Assembly: GCA_009767595.1 (NCBI GenBank)
Contig: VSDK01012980.1
Span: 292,373-356,372 of the forward strand
DNA: 64,000 nucleotides
Direction: 5' to 3'
From: Symbiodinium kawagutii
Taxonomy: Eukaryota; Sar; Dinophyceae; Suessiales; Symbiodiniaceae
In this document: positions 11,283-21,059 of the stretch, one piece after another
How the letters are laid out: every line of letters begins with the position of its first letter
Position numbering within the stretch: the first letter of the stretch is position 1
Made by a program: the position numbers and the translations under genes
The notes under the pieces: model-generated
Told to the model about the DNA's origin: nothing
The model's database searches: none
Seen by the model: only the letters and a program-made list of their open reading frames with translations

Positions 11283-11341
11283 CGTCCACTTGGCCGCCCA
11301 TTTTGTTTTGAAAGAGCTTCTCCTTGGGCTTCGCCTGGCCG
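11283..11341 (+). CDS. EF-hand block exon
   Basis: Short exon with GTAAGA donor. In the phase required by its neighbours it reads VHLAAHFVLKELLLGLRLAG, an amphipathic helix. Alternative frames are open too. The phase chain with 11205 and 11505 decides the reading. Confidence 0.5.
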
Positions 11342-11504
11342 GTAAGACTTGCATATTTCTTCACATGTTTTTTAAGCTACAGCAGCATATTGCAGGCCTA
11401 GGCTGTGCTCTAGGGACCGAATGGGATACAAACCTCTTGAGGGCGTTATATCCTAGTATTTGGATGTATTTGGGTCATGTAGTTCGTAGATATGAATGCG
11501 GGAG

Positions 11505-11614
11505 TTGGGCAGCTGAAACTGGACGAGGAGGGTCAAGCAGACAAATCGCGACGGCGAAGTTCCGTCAAGGAAAGCTTTGCATCCTTTGGCGACGTTGTGT
11601 TTGCAGCCCAACTT
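11505..11614 (+). CDS. EF-hand block exon
   Basis: Reads GQLKLDEEGQADKSRRRSSV then KESFASFGDVVFAAQL. The RRRSSV stretch is a basophilic kinase-type site. The exon must end before a TAA at 11622. A GC donor (GCAAGA) at 11615 ends it in phase 0, matching 11819. Confidence 0.6.
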
Positions 11615-11818
11615 GCAAGAAACTAAGCAGGGCAAGTTCAGCAAAAAGCTTTACAATGTTTTATAAAAATGTTGTTGTTCTTCAATTCAGTGTTAGGTCC
11701 TAAAGCTTGTACCCTTCAAAAGCAGGCTTGACATCCCTTTTGCTGGAATTCAGAGTTAGTCTAGCCGTATTTGCGTGGCGCAAAGACATCCAAACTTTCC
11801 ATGAAAACAATTCGTCAG

Positions 11819-11874
11819 GAAGACTTCTTGAGGAATGAAATGAGGAAGTTTCTGAATTTCGACGCTGTGACATT
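11819..11874 (+). CDS. EF-hand block exon
   Basis: After TCGTCAG it reads EDFLRNEMRKFLNFDAVT. A GTGTGA donor at 11875 gives phase 2, and 11955 supplies the missing base. Confidence 0.6.
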
Positions 11875-11954
11875 GTGTGAGAGGAATTGGAAGCTTTGTT
11901 AGTGCTGTACCCTCAGGCCTTTCTTATGCCAAGATTGCTTAAACGTCTTTGCAG

Positions 11955-12141
11955 GCTGCCCAACCAAGGAAAGGAAATGATGATGGACCAATCTCCGAAA
12001 TCCGAGAAAGCGGGTACGGAGATGCGACGGAACTCTTTAAGAGCAGGGTCTTCCAGAAGATCTTCGGTTAACACATTGCTGAAGAGATATCCCAGCAATG
12101 TGGATCTGGAGAAGGAGCTGGAGCTGAAGCTGAGCACAATT
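11955..12141 (+). CDS. EF-hand block exon
   Basis: Acceptor TTTGCAG, about 62 codons reading LPNQGKEMMMDQSPKSEK, then a basic Ser-rich stretch (RRNSLRAGSSRRSSV), then an acidic helix (NVDLEKELELKLSTI). GTGATT donor, phase 0. Further weak exon-like frames lie at 12294-12370 (MHSRFRVDDLASFPHSELER). Confidence 0.6.
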
Positions 12142-12551
12142 GTGATTCCCTGCCCCTTCCACATCCTCTTCCCTTATCTACCCTTATCTTTCCTTATTTT
12201 TCCCTATCTTTCCTTATCTTCCTTTGAAACCTGGGAGCTGGAGCTGCCACGGTTTCCTAAGGAAAGAGATTTTGAATCCTCCTTCTGCTGCCAGTATGCA
12301 CTCTCGCTTTAGAGTTGACGATCTTGCGTCTTTTCCACACTCTGAGCTCGAGCGTGCCTGGGCCTTCGGACTCCCTCGAGTTAGTTGCTTGCTGCACACT
12401 CCAAAATCAAAACCTAACGAAGGATGACGCAGGCGATGCCTAAAGGTTTTGCGCATGATATTCGTTCAGGCAGTAAATCTATGACGAAATTAGATATACT
12501 TCAAGCATCTTCAAGCAAAGAATCAGTGTTGCACTGTGTGGCCTTGCTGAG

Positions 12552-12661
12552 GCATCACGGAGGCTTTCTATCGCTTTAAAAGCATTGGAAGCTCTGACAT
12601 CGACGTGGATGACTTGGAAAAGGTGTTGAGCCACCTGGGTTACCTCAAAATCGATCCTCAG
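12552..12661 (+). CDS. EF-hand-like exon 1 (odd hand, degenerate)
   Basis: Reads TEAFYRFKSIGSSDIDVDD then LEKVLSHLGYLKIDPQ: entering helix, a loop with Ser/Asp, then exiting helix LEKVLSHLG. The frame is closed by a later stop, so a GA donor (GACTCC) at 12662 is the best end. It leaves phase 0, joining 12737. Confidence 0.65.
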
Positions 12662-12736
12662 GACTCCTGGCATCTCCTGCCCACCATGCACTCACTTCGT
12701 CCCACTTCCACTGATTTCTAAGCTGCAAAAGCTCAG

Positions 12737-12838
12737 CAGTTCTTTGAGCGCTGTGTCTGCCAGGAGATAGCAGATGTCACGCAGAAGTTGACCAAGTTTA
12801 CAACTTTGGATTATGAGGAATACATGCGCTTCATGAGG
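12737..12838 (+). CDS. EF-hand-like exon 2 (even hand)
   Basis: Reads QFFERCVCQEIADVTQKLTK then FTTLDYEEYMRFMR. The LDYEEYMRFM exiting half is typical of the second hand of a pair, while the Ca ligands at loop positions 1-5 are lost. A TGA follows 12847. The GC donor (GCATCT) at 12839 gives phase 0 and continues smoothly into AYTGYERSEVQRVFRAF at 12966. Confidence 0.75.
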
Positions 12839-12965
12839 GCATCTTGAAAGCAAGACATTGAGAATCCTCGGGACTTACTGACAAGGTGTGGGTCCTTGGT
12901 GTTTCTCAACCGTTCTTGGGCTCTCAGTTGCCCCATGTTGTCCGGTGTTGTCCCTGATTTCCGAG

Positions 12966-13100
12966 GCATACACTGGTTATGAGCGGTCTGAAGTGCAGCG
13001 AGTCTTCAGAGCATTTGACGAAGATGGATCTGGTTCATTGGACACAGAGGAGATTGAGCAGGTCATGTGCTCTTTCAACATCACACCCTTCAGATCAACC
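12966..13100 (+). CDS. Canonical EF-hand exon 3
   Basis: Reads AYTGYERSEVQRVFRAF, then the loop DEDGSGSLDTEE (D1, D3, S5, G6, L8, D9, E12 all present), then IEQVMCSFNITPF. This is a textbook calcium-binding EF-hand. Acceptor TTTCCGAG, GTGGAC donor at 13101, phase 0 at both ends. A calcium sensor or buffer role is inferred from the family. Confidence 0.88.
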
Positions 13101-13490
13101 GTGGACGCTAGGCCTGCAAATCGCAAGATTGATTCTGTTATTTTTCTGTTCCTGGGTAGCTCTCCTTGCAGCTTGAAAAATGGATAGCCAGATGAGAATC
13201 TCGGCATGTTTCCGAAAGACGTCGCCATAAATCACAAAACTACGTGCAGCGCGTCTTTGATGTAACGTCCACGAAACCACATATGGTGAAAAGACGTGAA
13301 AAACGGGTGTGCGTAGGTGATCGTAGGCGTTTGCATGCACTCCCATGCAGTGCACTGCTCAAAGCAGCATATGCGATCTGAAAATGTAGGGGTATCCGAC
13401 AAATAAAATCACATGAACATCATGAACCGTTGGCCGTCGACTGCTAACTTCCAGGGCCAACCACCATGGCACTTGCACTCTCGCGCCTAG

Positions 13491-13603
13491 GAATCTGCCA
13501 TTGCTGTGGTGGACGAAGATTCTACTGGCACGGTGGAGTTCCACGAGTTTGTTCACTTGCTGACTATCTACATGAAGACCGAAGGCTTCTCGCGAAGCTT
13601 GCC
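13491..13603 (+). CDS. Canonical EF-hand exon 4
   Basis: Acceptor CGCGCCTAG. Reads ESAIAVV, then the loop DEDSTGTVEFHE (D1, D3, T5, G6, V8, E12), then FVHLLTIYMKTEGFSR. It pairs with the hand in 12966-13100. The end lies in a triple TGCCGCAGGA repeat (13600-13630). The GC donor at 13604 gives phase 2, which fits 14581. Confidence 0.85.
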
Positions 13604-14580
13604 GCAGGATGCCGCAGGATGCCGCAGGATCAGGTTGCAGATTAAATGTGATTAGTGAGGAACATTCTTCCCATGTGTTGATGGAATTTGCTTGATCAAC
13701 AACGACATGCTTGTTGGCATTGCTGGGGATATACTGTAGCGAAGGGCACGCGGAGATACCACGAAGAGCATGGCGATATACCAACAGCACATTATTGTAG
13801 GGATTCAGTGACAGGCTACAAGAGATCATAGCCACCAACAGGAATAGAGTACCGCTTTCCACTATTGCCAATACAATTGCAGGACAGGGTGTCCCTATTG
13901 ATCTTGTTGGCTTGTAGAACCTGCTTATGAACCCCCAGTGAGAATATGTATGTTTTGTCACCATTGCCATTAGCCATTATCAACCGATCATAATTAATGG
14001 ACAAGACAGAATATGATAGAACCAGTATTGAACGTTCTAAGAATAGTGTTTTCACCAGTGCCAACCAACATTATCAAACAGTAGAAGCACTAAAGAACAT
14101 CACTAGCCGCTAGCCACTATCAGCGAGCAATTAAGCTGCTGACAACTTCAATCCGACACTCCTGACCTTTGCCTGCCCTTACCCCAGCAAACCTCCTTGA
14201 GAAAGCGATGAGAAACAGAATATCATCGAATAAGAATGTCAAGCAGCATGATTCGTGTAGAAACATCTACTTGCACTGCCAATCACAGCCCGAAATGCCA
14301 ACGGAAGCAGCTTTGGGAAGTTCCCACGGTTTGAACATCCAGCCTTTGCGTCATCGAAGTTCTGCCGTTTGTGGCACTTGGTTCAAGAGGGATGTCAATG
14401 TTTACTTTTTACATCAAGATGCATCAAGGTAAGAGCATCCATAGGAGCAGTCAGATTTCCAAAACCAAAAACTGCGTTGTAACGAGACAATGAAGCGATC
14501 AGCAAATGCAAAGTTTGTTCAGACCAGGCAGGTAGAACTTTTTTGTGACCTCCCTGGGAAGCAGTTGCATCATGTGTCAG

Positions 14581-14717
14581 AGCTGTTGACCAAGGAAATG
14601 AAGTCAAGGATCTCTACACGGTGTTTTGGCAGTTTGCTGTTACCCCTCCCAATTCACAACTGCGTGAGATACCTGCAGCACGACTGCGGGACGCTCTGAT
14701 GGACGTGTTGCTCAGCG
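14581..14717 (+). CDS. EF-hand-like exon 5 (odd, degenerate)
   Basis: After GTGTCAG it reads AVDQGNEVKDLYTVFWQFAV then TPPNSQLREIPAARLRDALM. The helix-loop-helix outline of an EF-hand is kept (NSQLREIPAARL in place of the acidic loop) but most Ca ligands are gone. GC donor at 14718, phase 1, joining 15637 as VLLSGMKFREFLLVARRL. Confidence 0.65.
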
Positions 14718-15636
14718 GCATTACACAAGTTACGCTGGATTGCCATGAGCGCAGGACGGGGTTGATGTCCCAAGTGCAAGGGTCCAAGGCCTGAAAAGCA
14801 AACGCAGTTTTCCAAACGTTTGAATTTAAAAATTTTAGCATTGTAAAGTTTTGTCTTCCGAAATCTTGCCATGCTTTGTTCTCTCAATTTCTTGCGCTTC
14901 AGAAAAAGGCGAGCAAAGTTTGTGTGGCAAAGGGCCTTTGTGCTAGTGGTTCTGGCTAAGGTTTGGCCCTCAATCTGCTGACTTTGCAGCCAAGATTGTG
15001 AATCGTGTGATCAGACAGATGGATACTCGGCAAATATGAGACACCTCTCGGTTCTATTCCGCAGCGAGCTAGGACAGAGAGGACAGGCTTGAGCCATTTT
15101 GAGCCATGAAAACGTAGTGGTAAGGCACTCGTTTACATAGCAAAAGGAGGCAAAAGATTTGGGTCACAGGCCCATAGGCTTTGTCACTGACAAGCAGTGA
15201 AGAGGCACTGCGTTTGCACTGGCACATGATACGTCCTGATACCAATTTCCGTATAGGTTTGCCCATGGATGGTGGGACTGACCATCCAATATCTGGCCAT
15301 GATAGCCATTTTCCGGGGACAATTTCTCATATGTGTTCCTTCCTTTTCCTCCCCTGTGCCTAGGAAAAGAAAAGGGAGGAAAAGTTCGCGAAGCGAGCTT
15401 TGCGGGACCAAAACGGCAGGGAGCCAGAACAGCAGGGCCCTCGCCTCAGAGTCTATCATGCAGCTCCCAACATGTGGCATCAAGACCCATGAGATTTCAA
15501 GATTGTGACCACGAAGATCCATAGAACTTCAAGAAGTTCAAAATGTTCAGCTCACGCAAGCAGATCAAATCAGCTCGCAAACGGCCGCTTGAAAATGTCC
15601 AATGATATGTTTTCGAAATTGTGGGCTGGCCACCAG

Positions 15637-15695
15637 GTATGAAGTTCCGAGAGTTTCTTCTTGTCGCTCGACGGTTGAGAGAAGCAGAGATCGAG
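15637..15695 (+). CDS. EF-hand-like exon 6 (even, second half)
   Basis: After CACCAG it reads MKFREFLLVARRLREAEIE, the exiting half of an EF-hand. A GA donor (GAGTTT) at 15696 ends it in phase 0 and gives EIE-EYRRIFQKI with the next exon. A GT alternative at 15706 breaks phase. Confidence 0.65.
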
Positions 15696-15936
15696 GAGTT
15701 TCAATGTTGAACTGATTACGGGGGTTCAGACCAGTGGCAGGTTCCAGATTGAGCATTCTGAAATTCTACATTCCATCATTCACACCTTTGCTTAAGCTGT
15801 ACCTTTGCCAGAACATTTGCAACACTGCAATTGAATCAAGTTGTCGATGTCAATTCGCTCATTCCTGGCGTTGCAAAGAGCAGCAGTGACTAGTATTGAC
15901 TAGTCCTCTCAGCTGTTCTGGCCTGTTTTTCCGCAG

Positions 15937-16026
15937 GAGTACCGCAGGATCTTTCAGAAAATCCCAACGCCAAACGGAACTTTGGGACCAGGAAACTTAT
16001 CTGCATACCTTGATCGAGCTTTGGTC
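15937..16026 (+). CDS. EF-hand-like exon 7 (odd, degenerate)
   Basis: Acceptor TTTTTCCGCAG. Reads EYRRIFQKIPTPNGTLGPGN then LSAYLDRAL. EF-hand outline with NGT in the loop. Donor GTGTGA at 16027 (or GTCGTG at 16024). Both are phase 0. Confidence 0.65.
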
Positions 16027-16441
16027 GTGTGAGAACATGGATTCGAGCCTTTTTGAGGCCTATACCGTACTTGTAAGGGAGAGTTTTTCGGCTTTGGTTT
16101 TTCTCAGCTGGACCTATAGTGGAAGTGCTTGCCACTACTGCGATGACAATGACTCAGCTGATTTGATCTCTGAAGATCGGACCGGAGCATTCTTAAAAAA
16201 CGGCCCAAGAACGATCAAGAACGTTCTGTTCTTAGGCCTCCCCATTCCATTTGAGTTTAATGGCATGGGGCAGGCACACAGCGACAGATATAGACAGATG
16301 ATAAGGGCGAGTGAACCAATAGACTAGCTGCTGGCTCTGAAAGATTCGACTATCGATCACTTAATTTGGTTGCTGATTTCAAACATTTTTTATCTCCAAG
16401 TAATCATTAACAAATGGTTGGTTGACTAATATGTTTCATAG

Positions 16442-16535
16442 GGGTTGAAACCGCTAACCAGTAAAGATTTTCTCGTCCTACCGGGCAAGATGAAGCAACT
16501 GGGCTACTCGAAGAATCAGATTGACCAACCCCAAT
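16442..16535 (+). CDS. EF-hand-like exon 8 (even)
   Basis: Acceptor TTTCATAG. Reads GLKPLTSKDFLVLPGKMK then QLGYSKNQIDQPQ. The LTSKDFLVL part matches the even-hand exiting helix. GTTTGA donor, phase 1, which fits 16944. Confidence 0.6.
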
Positions 16536-16748
16536 GTTTGATGGTAAACGGCAAGCTGATGGTGAAATTGGGCAGGACAAAAGAATTGGGGGGTGGTTAT
16601 GAAATGTTATGGATACAGATCTGCCATAAAATCTTGCAACCACAAACAACAAAGAGCCTTGTCTCTACAGCATTCCAAGCTTCCAGCCCATCAGAGCGGC
16701 TCCCCCCTTGCCGATGGTCGAAAAGAAGGCACCAGCAAACTCAGGGAC

Positions 16749-16789
16749 CTGGGAACCCCTGGGAACCCCTGGGAACCCCTGGGAACCCC
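16749..16789. repeat. 10-bp tandem repeat CTGGGAACCC x4
   Basis: Four exact tandem copies. Each contains the inverted motif GGGAACCC, so the array could fold into alternative hairpins. Confidence 0.95.
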
Positions 16790-16943
16790 CTTCCGAAAGA
16801 GCAAATGCTGGCGGTCTTGCTGGTTGCTTGAGGTTTGTGTTTTTGTTTAGAGCTTGCTGGCCGGTGCAGAATAAACACTGTAGTTTCTTTGTGTTATGTT
16901 GCCTCCTCTCCCCCTTTGACACAGATGTTGATTATTCCTTCAG

Positions 16944-17056
16944 GCGACTTGGGGAGGCTATTGCAGCACTTTGGCTACATGCCCTTGCGGGTAGACATTG
17001 ATGATTTGCTGGAAAGGAATCAGATGAAGGAAGAGCAGGCAAGGTTCTGCCAAAAG
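16944..17056 (+). CDS. EF-hand-like exon 9 (odd, degenerate)
   Basis: After CCTTCAG it reads DLGRLLQHFGYMPLRVDIDD then LLERNQMKEEQARFCQK. The exon ends in phase 0 at GTGGGA (or at a GC donor after 17038). It continues in frame into 17532. Confidence 0.65.
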
Positions 17057-17214
17057 GTGGGATGTACATCACGAACCTAAGGTTGTTGGATATGGGTTCC
17101 AAGGGGTGGACGAACACGTCTTCCAATGTTTTCCGAGATTCATTTGCGATTCAAGGGTCTGACTTATGGACAAGGAAGCCGATGCACAATAATTGAACGA
17201 AACGAACAGAGGAA

Positions 17215-17262
17215 GGATGGAAGGAAGGAAGGAAGGAAGGAAGGAAGAAGGAAGAAGGGAAG
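17215..17262. repeat. (AAGG)n microsatellite
   Basis: GGAAGGAAGG run with some AAG slippage. Confidence 0.93.
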
Positions 17263-17531
17263 GAGCACGAAGCTGTTTTTCTCCACAAAATTGTGAAAAC
17301 AATGTGGTTTGAACAGGGCGGTACTGGTAGCTATTTTGTGATACTATCTCTCTTGAAGGTCATCCTCATTCCAGATCCAAAGTACCAGATCCATTCCAAC
17401 GCATCTATGACAAGTGCTGCCGTGTTCCACAGCTACTCGTACCATCCAGGCAATGCCCATGCAATTGCAGCAACTGATACTTGGACCTTTCGCCCATTCC
17501 AAACCACAGACGGATGTGAAGATGTCGACAG

Positions 17532-17611
17532 GTCGATTTTGAGAGCTTCGTCACCCTGGTTCAAGATTTCAATCGAACTGATGGCTTCAGCCGCAAGGAG
17601 AGGATCAGCAG
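17532..17611 (+). CDS. EF-hand-like exon 10 (even)
   Basis: After GTCGACAG it reads VDFESFVTLVQDFNRTDG then FSRKERIS. VDFESFVTLV is the standard exiting helix and the tail RTDGFSRKE resembles KTEGFSR of exon 4. GTAGAT donor, phase 2. Confidence 0.75.
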
Positions 17612-17622
17612 GTAGATGAGGT

Positions 17623-17735
17623 ATATATATATATAGATAGACAATGATAGACATTTAGATAGACAGATAGATAGATAGATAGACAGATAGATAGATAGAC
17701 AGATAGATAGATAGACAGATAGATAGATAGATGGA
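17623..17735. repeat. (GATA/GACA)n tetranucleotide array
   Basis: ATAGATAGACAGATAG-type units for about 110 bp in an intron. Confidence 0.95.
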
Positions 17736-17794
17736 TATGTGACAAGTCCAGTAACCAGTATACCAATGCATACCATAGATTACCATACCACGAG

Positions 17795-17918
17795 CCCCAC
17801 AACCAAAGCGGCACAGGACCTCAAGACCATCCACGAGGCTTTTTGTTCGGTCGACGAGGGCACGGGTCAGGTCGATGCACTGCAAGTTGCGGCGATGCTG
17901 CGATGGATGGGCCGCTCA
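17795..17918 (+). CDS. EF-hand-like exon 11 (odd)
   Basis: Reads SPTTKAAQDLKTIHEAFCSV then DEGTGQVDALQVAAMLRWMG. The loop DEGTGQVDALQV has lost D3 and E12, so calcium binding is doubtful. A GC donor at 17919 ends it in phase 0, before a TAA at 17938. Confidence 0.68.
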
Positions 17919-18158
17919 GCAGAAACGAACTGCTCATAACTGCTCCCTGAGCTCATGACGAGCTGCCAATGCTGTCTTTCCACTTTCAGCGACATTTGAA
18001 TCATTCGAATGTCTAAAATGGTTTCAACAAACTGGTGCAAACTTTCAAGTCTCGATCCCACTTCACCTGGGTACATTTTAGCACTTTTCCAGAGCATGCC
18101 AGGCCACAGCATAGAGCATGACCAAGCTGACAGCTACGTCCAAGCAGTCAACTACCAG

Positions 18159-18215
18159 GGTGAGGCACTTCTGGGATTTGTCCCACTCTTGCGCCTTATG
18201 AGGCTTCACCGAGAG
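18159..18215 (+). CDS. EF-hand-like exon 12 (even, second half)
   Basis: Acceptor CTACCAG. Reads GEALLGFVPLLRLMRLHRE, an exiting helix of the even-hand type. A GA donor (GACCCC) at 18216 keeps phase 0 into the next exon. Confidence 0.6.
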
Positions 18216-18398
18216 GACCCCAATGGAAATTGTGCAAATTTGTGCAATGTGAATCAATTTGTGCAATGTGCATCAATGTGATGCAATATGCAAAGAGAAC
18301 TAAGAAAAGAGACACGAGAAGAGACACGTCGTGACGCGTTGCAGCTTGCAGCTTGGCTTTGATCGATAAGCCGAGCCCATGCCTTTATCAACACACAG

Positions 18399-18476
18399 GA
18401 CAACGTTCATCGAATTCGAGATGTCTTTGAGCAGCACTGCAATGACGAATTAGTGATCAAGCAGGCCAGCAGTCAT
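18399..18476 (+). CDS. EF-hand-like exon 13 (odd, strongly degenerate)
   Basis: After ACACACAG it reads DNVHRIRDVFEQHCNDELV then IKQASSH. The IRDVFEQH helix matches an entering EF helix. The end is uncertain (GTGCGA donor at 18477). A second frame (TTFIEFEMSL) is also open, so this call is tentative. The following even hand was not identified. Confidence 0.4.
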
Positions 18477-19548
18477 GTGCGAGCTGTTTTCTTCAGCATA
18501 TGTATATGGGAATTATGTCTCCAGGTTGCTTATTGATCGTATTTGAGCCTGCGCATTTTCATCGGAGAACACTTGATACACATTTTGAGCGGTGTCATTT
18601 TGGCATATCTTGGCAATGAAGGAGAGGCTGAAGAAGGCTTTGACGCAACTGGACCGCCGAGCCAGCGTCAGCGTGATTGGTACTTGCTTGCAAGGTACGG
18701 TTCTTGGAAGTGATACTGTGTGGGTGCTGTGCAAGCTGTGATAGGCGTACAGCACAAAGGCAAAGGCAAAGGATTTCCAGGATGAAGTTGGATGATATCG
18801 GATGCGGGCACCCTGCACACTGCACACCACCATTCAATAACTGCAGAATTTGCCCTGCAGCATTGCAGAACCGCCTAGAGCTGAACTGTGCTAAAAGAGT
18901 TTTCTGCCGGTTTCCTAAAAACCATGACCAACAAGTGTGAGAGAGAGATCTTGATAGGATGCAAATACTAATTGCTAGCTTGGAGGAATGTAAGGCAAAG
19001 CGGGAAACGGAGAAAAAATAACTGGGACCGGAAATTTTTTTTGGGTTGTGGATATAGGTTGCCAACATCATTTTGTTTCGCACAATCCTGGAACGGAGGC
19101 ATGTGTCAAAACAAGCATGAGCAGTCAGCAAAACAAACACGGGCCAGAAACCAACCAAAATCTTTTGTAAGATGATCCCTCAGGAAAGGTTTAAGGGGTT
19201 CATTATAATTATAAGGAATTCATAAGGGAAATTTCAGGGACATCCAAGGGACATGTGAGGGACAGAGAGATTGAGGGGTTGCTTTTCTTACCACCTAATC
19301 CTACACTGCCAACACTCAAAGTTGATCAAATCCTAGGGCTCATGACTAGAACTTCAGCATGTTTGGGTTCGCATGATCAGTCCGATACTGTGTAGAAAGT
19401 TTTGCATCATGCAGCCCCTTACTTTTTTCAGTATGTGGCAGTTCCCTTTGCTAGTATACCACAATATTGACTTAATGTATTGGCTTGTTATTTGATTGCC
19501 TTTTCGCAAAACATTTTTGCTCAACATTTGCTACCCATTGACTTTCAG

Positions 19549-19604
19549 ACGCATTCTACAGGAGAGCTCTCCGATTGAAGACGGAAGCGCTTCAGAGTTT
19601 CAAA
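19549..19604 (+). CDS. EF-hand-like segment (odd) before a 17-nt GT-AG gap
   Basis: After GACTTTCAG it reads RILQESSPIEDGSASEF, similar in outline to exon 7 (RRIFQKIPTPNGT). The frame meets TAG at 19619. The only way to join it in phase to the next exon is to remove 19605-19621 (GTGTTCCAACCCCGTAG), giving SEFQRVANTSRIDFEDF. Confidence 0.4.
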
Positions 19605-19621
19605 GTGTTCCAACCCCGTAG

Positions 19622-19734
19622 GAGTCGCCAACACGAGCCGCATCGATTTCGAAGACTTTGTGAAGGTCATGGATTACATGCAAGAGTCGTCCATAGCACA
19701 AACCAGGAAGCAGGCTGGCTTCACAGATGATGAG
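19622..19734 (+). CDS. EF-hand-like exon (even)
   Basis: Reads VANTSRIDFEDFVKVMDYM then QESSIAQTRKQAGFTDDE. The loop tail SRIDFEDFVKVM is well kept. GTGAGT donor at 19735 (strong), phase 0, joining 19999. Confidence 0.8.
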
Positions 19735-19998
19735 GTGAGTGCTCCCTGGCAGCGAGTGTGCAGCAACCAGAAGCAATGAATGGGATGAACAGGATGGGAA
19801 ATTCTGGTAGGGGTTGGGTCTTGCAGTGTCATTAGATGAATGTGATGAAATTGCATGAAATGTCATGAAGCGGTACTGGCACATTTGTTTTCATGTTCTG
19901 GGGAACGGTTTTTGATACTCTTGGCCAGGTTTTTGTCCAAAAAGCATGTGATCTTTCGACAATGCTTCTATTCTTGGCATTCTGAGGTTTTCAGACAG

Positions 19999-20094
19999 TC
20001 CTTCGAGAGATACGATTTGGATGGCAATCGCACTCTGGCTCGAGAGGAACTCTCACCGCTTTTGGCCGACCTGAACATTGGCATGCGACTCTTG
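19999..20094 (+). CDS. Canonical EF-hand exon (odd)
   Basis: Reads SFERY then the loop DLDGNRTLAREE (D1, D3, N5, T7, E12), then LSPLLADLNIGMRLL. Acceptor TTCAGACAG, donor GTCAGC, phase 0 at both ends. Loop position 6 is Arg instead of Gly, so affinity may be altered. Confidence 0.8.
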
Positions 20095-20447
20095 GTCAGC
20101 CAACAGGCGTTTCTTGTTTTTGCTAGCTACCAGCAATGTTTGCAGAATTCGAGCTTAGGAACATGCTGCAAACAATTGAAAACTGCCAATGAAATGCCCA
20201 GATGATGTCATTTGTTTCATCAGCAATTTGCGTACTCAAAGAAGCTGCTTGCAAATAAAATTGCGCGAGATTGGTTTGTCCCGGCGAGGTCCAAGGCATG
20301 GGCAACGCAAGTGTGAAACATATTACCACTTGACATAATGGATTTGGTCATGGCAAAGCACCCCAACCTGCATTCAGAGATGTTCAGAGTCTCAAGGATT
20401 GAAGCCTGCCCTCAAACATTCCAACTTCAGGAACTGTAGATGATCAG

Positions 20448-20590
20448 CGCAAGTTCTTGAAGCTCTTGGAGGATGCACGGAAGGAAGCCTTGAGTTGTGG
20501 TGCCACTCTAGAAGAAGTGGGTCAAGCTGGGTCTCCAGGCATCGCTTTCTGGACGTTTATTCATTTGATGAGATTGCTGCAGACGCAGCA
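20448..20590 (+). CDS. EF-hand-like exon (even), end approximate
   Basis: After GATCAG in phase 0 it reads RKFLKLLEDARKEALSCGA, then TLEEVGQAGSPGIAFWTF, then IHLMRLLQTQ. It has a long entering helix, GSPGIAFWTF in the loop/exit position, and a hydrophobic exiting helix. The donor could not be fixed. Confidence 0.65.
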
Positions 20591-20982
20591 ACTTCACCGC
20601 ATTTTGCGGCCTAGTGGGCCTAAGTGATGAGTGATGTGATTGCGGCTGTATGCGTGCCTCCTGAGAGTGGGCCAACACTGATATGGCTTGTCCATTCATT
20701 TATCCACCCATCTATCCGACATTATCCAACTACTTGTTGGTGCATTTGCATTCAGTTGGGAAGGGTAGGGGGAAACATTTCGCAGCGATGCCATAATGGT
20801 TGGTTGGTGCATAGCGACATCGGGTCAGGTTACTACGTGCGCATGATAAACCAAAAAAATGAATCATTTGCCTATTAACCCAAGCGTTCTGAGGGCATGA
20901 TGAAACAACCATCCATTCGCTATCCATGGCATCCTATGGTCTAACCACCACTCGGGGTCAGCTCAGGCAAGATGTGGCAGCC

Positions 20983-21056
20983 ACCCAGCAACAACGCTGC
21001 AAGCATAGCTTCGCAGAGAAGGAACTGGAAGAACTTCGGGTAATCTTCCGGACGTG
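20983..21056 (+). CDS. EF-hand-like exon (odd), first half
   Basis: Reads QQRCKHSFAEKELEELRVI then FRTW: an entering helix with the usual FAEKELEELRVIF pattern. GTGTGT donor at 21057. The matching even hand may be in 21440-21540 (a frame reading GWPLTSVMTFIYALVMWIR is suggestive). Confidence 0.55.
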
Positions 21057-21059
21057 GTG

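Noticed and set aside
14297..14400. Frame reading ITARNANGSSFGKF, similar to the myosin switch-I motif
   Set aside because: No other myosin motif nearby, residue order differs from the usual NDNSSRFGK, and it lies between EF-hand exons that join in phase without it.
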